From Candidatus Fermentibacteraceae bacterium (GTDB taxonomy: Bacteria; Fermentibacterota; Fermentibacteria; Fermentibacterales; JCC-6), in contig JAGGYZ010000274.1 in assembly GCA_021162285.1 (NCBI GenBank), positions 1-5,359 of the forward strand: a DNA stretch of 5,359 bases. Direction: 5' to 3'. Below, piece after piece: positions 5,299-5,359 of this stretch. Positions within the stretch are counted from its first letter, which is position 1. Each line of letters starts with the position of its first letter. The notes beneath the pieces were generated by a model, which worked only from the letters and a program-made list of their open reading frames with translations, ran no database searches and was not told the DNA's origin. The translations under genes were made by a program, and so were the position numbers.

Positions 5299-5359
5299 AA
5301 CACGAGACGGCAAAGCTGGTGCAGTCTGCTGCCGGTGGGAACAGAGATTCCTACGGTAC
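5295..5359 (+). CDS. RNA polymerase ECF-type sigma factor, N-terminus only (3' partial)
   Basis: A GTG start at 5295 overlaps the preceding stop (GTGA) and opens a frame running off the window end, with 21 codons visible. The peptide KHETAKLVQSAAGGNRDSYG fits the start of sigma region 2 in ECF and related sigma70 factors: LVxxAxxG-(D/N)-xx-(A/S)-(F/Y), here Leu8, Val9, Ala12, Gly15, Asn16, Ser19 and Tyr20. Ribosome binding is not obvious: AAGGA (5278-5282) is 12 bases upstream, rather far, so translational coupling to the membrane-protein gene is likely. No ATG precedes GTG in this frame nearby. The match covers only about 20 residues, so a different helical protein is possible, but the pattern, the start and the coupling agree. 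Confidence 0.65.
   Translation, partial: MKHETAKLVQSAAGGNRDSYG

Overview
The window looks like chromosomal DNA from a Gram-negative bacterium. G+C is near one half by eye, arginine codons are often AGA/AGG, and the ribosome binding sites are strong GGAGG types. The Gram-negative assignment rests on an RND inner-membrane pump with a lipoprotein periplasmic adaptor, plus a separate Sec-secreted protein. The style of the secreted protein and of the small membrane protein suggests an FCB-group or related candidate phylum (Fermentibacteria-like), but that is only an impression. I see no mobile element, CRISPR array, rRNA or tRNA.

Layout. Bases 1-2795 (+) hold most of an RND efflux permease whose N-terminus lies before the window. 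Its stop overlaps the start of a periplasmic adaptor lipoprotein at 2779-3816 (+), so the two form one operon in the order permease then adaptor. A strong hairpin and a smaller one (3820-3856) fill the gap to a convergent gene. That gene, 3864-4508 (-), encodes a 214-residue secreted protein with a predicted beta-sandwich.

The 385-base divergent region 4509-4893 is the most interesting non-coding part. For the minus-strand gene it holds a good sigma70-type promoter, a TACA-N2-TGTA palindrome inside the promoter spacer, and a 15-base near-direct repeat whose first copy abuts the -35. Towards the plus-strand genes it holds a perfect 15-base inverted repeat and a weak ECF-type promoter candidate. 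Then come a 134-residue three-helix membrane protein (DUF6249-like) at 4894-5298 (+) and, overlapping its stop by four bases, the first 21 codons of what reads as an ECF sigma factor (5295 to the window end). The sigma gene is too short to appear as an open reading frame of usual length.

How the genes work together. The permease and adaptor should form the inner-membrane and periplasmic parts of one proton-driven tripartite pump; the outer-membrane channel is not in view. The membrane protein and sigma factor are translationally coupled and probably form a membrane-linked regulatory pair. Whether that pair controls the secreted protein is open; the shared, operator-rich divergent region makes it a reasonable hypothesis.
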